This document shows, piece by piece, positions 62,066 to 64,000 of a stretch of DNA of 64,000 nucleotides. The notes under the pieces were generated by a model. It did no database searches and was not told the origin of the DNA. It worked only from the letters and a program-made list of their open reading frames with translations. The first letter of the stretch is position 1. The number at the start of each line of letters is the position of its first letter. Source of the stretch: CAYZQH01 sp050300015. GTDB taxonomy: Bacteria > Pseudomonadota > Gammaproteobacteria > Pseudomonadales > Cellvibrionaceae. The stretch covers positions 1 to 64,000 of the forward strand of contig JBNKWZ010000020.1 in NCBI GenBank assembly GCA_050300015.1, in the 5' to 3' direction. Made by a program: the position numbers and the translations under genes.

Positions 62066-63025
62066 ATGAAAGTATCCATCGCGTATGCAATGGTGGTGTT
62101 GGTTTGGTCGACCACGCCGTTGGCCATTCATTGGAGTAATAGCCGGTTTAGTTTTATTACGGCCATCACCTTGCGCATGGTTTTGGCGCTACTGGTGTGT
62201 TACTGCGCGTTGTGGGTGTTGCGCAAACCCCTAGTTGAGCATCGTCGAGAGTGGCGTGTATTTGCGATTGGGGCCTTTGGTTTGTTTCCCAATATGCTAT
62301 TGGTTTATTGGGCCGCACAATCGCTTTCATCTGGTTTGATGTCGGTGATCATGGGGCTGTACCCGTTTTTTGTGGGCGCCTTTACTTGGATTTTTTTTCG
62401 AGAAAATGCCTTCACCCCAGCGAAATTTTGCGCCGTATTGATTGCGGTAATCGGGTTGATGGTGATTCACTCCGGGCAACTGCAGTTAGGCGCTCAGGCC
62501 GCTTTAGGCGTGTTGGCCATGGTTATGGTCTGTGTGTTTTGGGGGCTGTCATCGGTTTGGGTGAAGCGGTTGGGGCAGGACATAGATCCATTGCGTTTGG
62601 GGGCAGGCAGTTTGGCCGTGGCCGCCCCATTATTTGTCGCCACTTGGTGGATCATAGACGGGCGCCTTCCTGTGGACGTCGATGTTAAATCTTGGGTGGG
62701 CGTTGCCTATTTGGTTTTGGCCGGTTCTTTGTTAGGGCACACGTTGTTTTTTTATATTCTGCGTCATTGCGCGGTGGTGAGTGTTTCTTTGATCACGTTA
62801 ATTGCGCCGGTGCTGGCGATTGTGTGGGGCGTCTGGATCGAAGGTGAGGCCCTGACGCGTCACACGCTGTTTGGGGGCGGTTGCATACTGGCGAGTTTGT
62901 TTATCTTTCAAGGATTGCACAAGGAAGCTTGGCGATGGTTGCGCAATGCCATCAAAAAGGCGAGGCTCAAGACGAATTTTGTGGCGTCAAAGCCTACAAA
63001 GGTGACCCAGTGTTTACCCAAGTGA
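62066..63025 (+). CDS. EamA/DMT-family transporter
   Basis: 319 residues with ten membrane segments in two EamA repeats: the first from 'AYAMVVLVWSTTPLAIHWSN', the second from 'LGVLAMVMVCVFWGLSSVWV'. The drug/metabolite exporter superfamily covers amino-acid, nucleotide-base and metabolite exporters; the substrate cannot be called. The cytoplasmic tail is basic. Confidence 0.88.
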   Translation: MKVSIAYAMVVLVWSTTPLAIHWSNSRFSFITAITLRMVLALLVCYCALWVLRKPLVEHRREWRVFAIGAFGLFPNMLLVYWAAQSLSSGLMSVIMGLYPFFVGAFTWIFFRENAFTPAKFCAVLIAVIGLMVIHSGQLQLGAQAALGVLAMVMVCVFWGLSSVWVKRLGQDIDPLRLGAGSLAVAAPLFVATWWIIDGRLPVDVDVKSWVGVAYLVLAGSLLGHTLFFYILRHCAVVSVSLITLIAPVLAIVWGVWIEGEALTRHTLFGGGCILASLFIFQGLHKEAWRWLRNAIKKARLKTNFVASKPTKVTQCLPK

Positions 63026-63038
63026 AATTCTTAGGAGG

Positions 63039-63075
63039 CGCTGTCATATTTTCACCCCGTGGAAATGTGACAGCG
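63039..63075. terminator. hairpin between convergent transporter and darP genes
   Basis: CGCTGTCA (63039-63046) and TGACAGCG (63068-63075) pair perfectly, and inner bases TTTCAC/GTGGAA extend the stem. No strong U-tract. It lies 13 bases after the transporter stop and 3 bases from the darP stop. Confidence 0.45.
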
Positions 63076-63078
63076 GGT

Positions 63079-63600
63079 TTACTGCTCGGCCATTTGGTCT
63101 CGAATCAGCTTAAACAGTTTTCGAGCACTGGCGGGCGGTTTGTTTTTAGTTTTTTCTGATTTGGCAGCGCGAACCACAGAACGGAATTGCTGGATGTCTA
63201 CATTTGGAAACTCATTAATAAATCGCTCGACCACAGCATTGTCACCCTCAATCAGTTCGTCACGCCATTGTTCCATGACATGGAACGCCCGCGCCAGTCG
63301 ATTCTGTTTGTCACTGATGGCCTCGAGAGCAGCCTCAATGGCTTCGTGATCCGTCACGCGCATGAGCTTACCAATGTATTGTTTTTGTCGACGCAGCCCT
63401 TCTCGACTTTTAATGCGCTTGGCTTCACCTATGGCTTTTTCCAATTCTGCTGTTAGGGGAATGCTGGCCAGTTGTGTTTCGTTCAATGTCAGAATTTTAT
63501 CGCCAAGTGCCTGGAGGGCATGCATTTGGCGCTTGCGTTCGGATTTACTAACGCTAAGGTCTTCATCTTCTTGCGGATCATCGTGGTGTGCATCGGTCAT
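63079..63600 (-). CDS. darP: ribosome biogenesis factor DarP (YjgA)
   Basis: 173 residues, highly charged and helical: 'SKSERKRQMHALQALGDKI', 'LPLTAELEKAI'-like text, 'RRQKQYIGKLMR'. It binds late 50S precursors. An acidic N-terminal tail ('DDPQEDED') is usual. It starts 21 bases after the mgtE stop, so the two are probably cotranscribed. Confidence 0.94.
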   Translation of the reverse strand: MTDAHHDDPQEDEDLSVSKSERKRQMHALQALGDKILTLNETQLASIPLTAELEKAIGEAKRIKSREGLRRQKQYIGKLMRVTDHEAIEAALEAISDKQNRLARAFHVMEQWRDELIEGDNAVVERFINEFPNVDIQQFRSVVRAAKSEKTKNKPPASARKLFKLIRDQMAEQ

Positions 63601-63621
63601 AGTGGTCTACGTCGGGTCGTG

Positions 63622-64000
63622 TTAGGCGTAAAAAAGTGTGGCAAGGCCCAAAAAAGCCAGAAAGCCTACTACATCTGTGACGGTGGTTAAAGTCACGCCG
63701 CCGGCCAGTGCTGGGTCGATCTTCAGGCTTTTTAGTATCACCGGGATCAAAGCCCCTGATACTGCAGCGGTAATAAGATTAATAACCATCGCCAGGGCGA
63801 TAATCACGGCAATGGTGAGGTCATCGAACCACCAAGCAGCGATACCGGCCATTACCAGCGCCCAGAGTGCGCCGTTGATAAAACCGACAATTAATTCTCG
63901 CGAGACCAACCAGCGCAAGTTACTGCGACCAATTTGTCCGAGTGCCATACCGCGAATGACCACGGTTAAAGTTTGCGATCCGGCCACCCCTCCCATACTG
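63622..64000 (-). CDS. mgtE: MgtE-family magnesium transporter, C-terminal part (runs off the window)
   Basis: At least 125 residues of the membrane domain, continuing beyond the right edge. The 'GGVAGSQTLTVVIRGMALGQI' segment is an MgtE signature, and 'TAAVSGALIPVILKSLKIDPAL' and 'TTVTDVVGFLAFLGLATLF' complete the last helices. It imports Mg2+ down its gradient, gated by N-terminal domains outside this window. Confidence 0.93.
   Translation of the reverse strand, partial: SMGGVAGSQTLTVVIRGMALGQIGRSNLRWLVSRELIVGFINGALWALVMAGIAAWWFDDLTIAVIIALAMVINLITAAVSGALIPVILKSLKIDPALAGGVTLTTVTDVVGFLAFLGLATLFYA

Noticed and set aside
1..64000. tRNA, rRNA, tmRNA genes or CRISPR arrays
   Set aside because: Scanned by eye for T-loop GGTTCGA-type motifs, conserved rRNA blocks and regularly spaced repeats; none convincing. 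attC sites are the only regularly recurring repeats.

Overview
The window reads as the chromosome of a gammaproteobacterium, most probably a marine or plant-polymer-degrading member of the Cellvibrionales (the Saccharophagus / Teredinibacter / Cellvibrio / Simiduia neighbourhood). This placement is an inference from gene content: AmpD-AmpE, Hda beside a DUF2066 protein, a DarP/YjgA-MgtE pair, a sigma32-type groESL promoter, a secreted esterase with a long poly-serine linker (typical of that group) and a heparanase-like GH79 enzyme. No rRNA, tRNA or CRISPR array was recognised.

Region 1 (1-7265) is the distal end of a chromosomal integron cassette array. About thirteen cassettes read left to right, separated by attC sites whose R'' (..TAAC) and R' (GTTA..) ends can be paired by eye. 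Cargo: membrane and secreted proteins of unknown role, an AraC-type regulator with a GyrI-like domain, a small tyrosine-phosphatase-like protein, an HExxH protein, a lipoprotein, a CZB-domain protein in reverse orientation and a two-segment membrane gene interrupted by TGA. Two cassettes (1225-1557 and 5014-5346) are diverged copies of one element whose changes do not look like those of a protein-coding gene. The integrase must lie to the left, outside the window. A gene-poor, hairpin-rich tail follows (7.3-8.35 kb).

Region 2 (8.35-32.4 kb) is core genome: ppiC; the muropeptide-recycling genes ampD-ampE and ampG with an orphan ParA between them; DUF481 and FxsA proteins; groESL; sodB; class I fumarase and phhB; a GGDEF-EAL protein whose EAL half has lost key residues; purMN; DUF2066-hda; and a histidine kinase / response regulator / GGDEF regulator operon on the minus strand.

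Region 3 (32.4-42.5 kb) is accessory: a decayed mechanosensitive-channel fragment, a secreted SGNH esterase, and a minus-strand toxin island. The island holds a 941-residue polymorphic toxin (C-terminus resembling toxin type 46), an immunity candidate 1 nt downstream, an OmpA / peptidoglycan-binding protein, and a second toxin-like protein with no clear immunity gene. The domain style suggests type VI secretion cargo, but no VgrG, PAAR or Hcp is present here.

Region 4 (42.8-64 kb) returns to housekeeping: nfeD-qmcA, mscS, an OprF-like OmpA protein, a three-gene glycosyltransferase / methyltransferase / terpenoid-cyclase-fold operon, hisBHAF, tkt and pgk, a TraT-like lipoprotein, the GH79 enzyme, a candidate structured RNA, folM-cca, an EamA transporter, darP and the truncated mgtE at the right edge.
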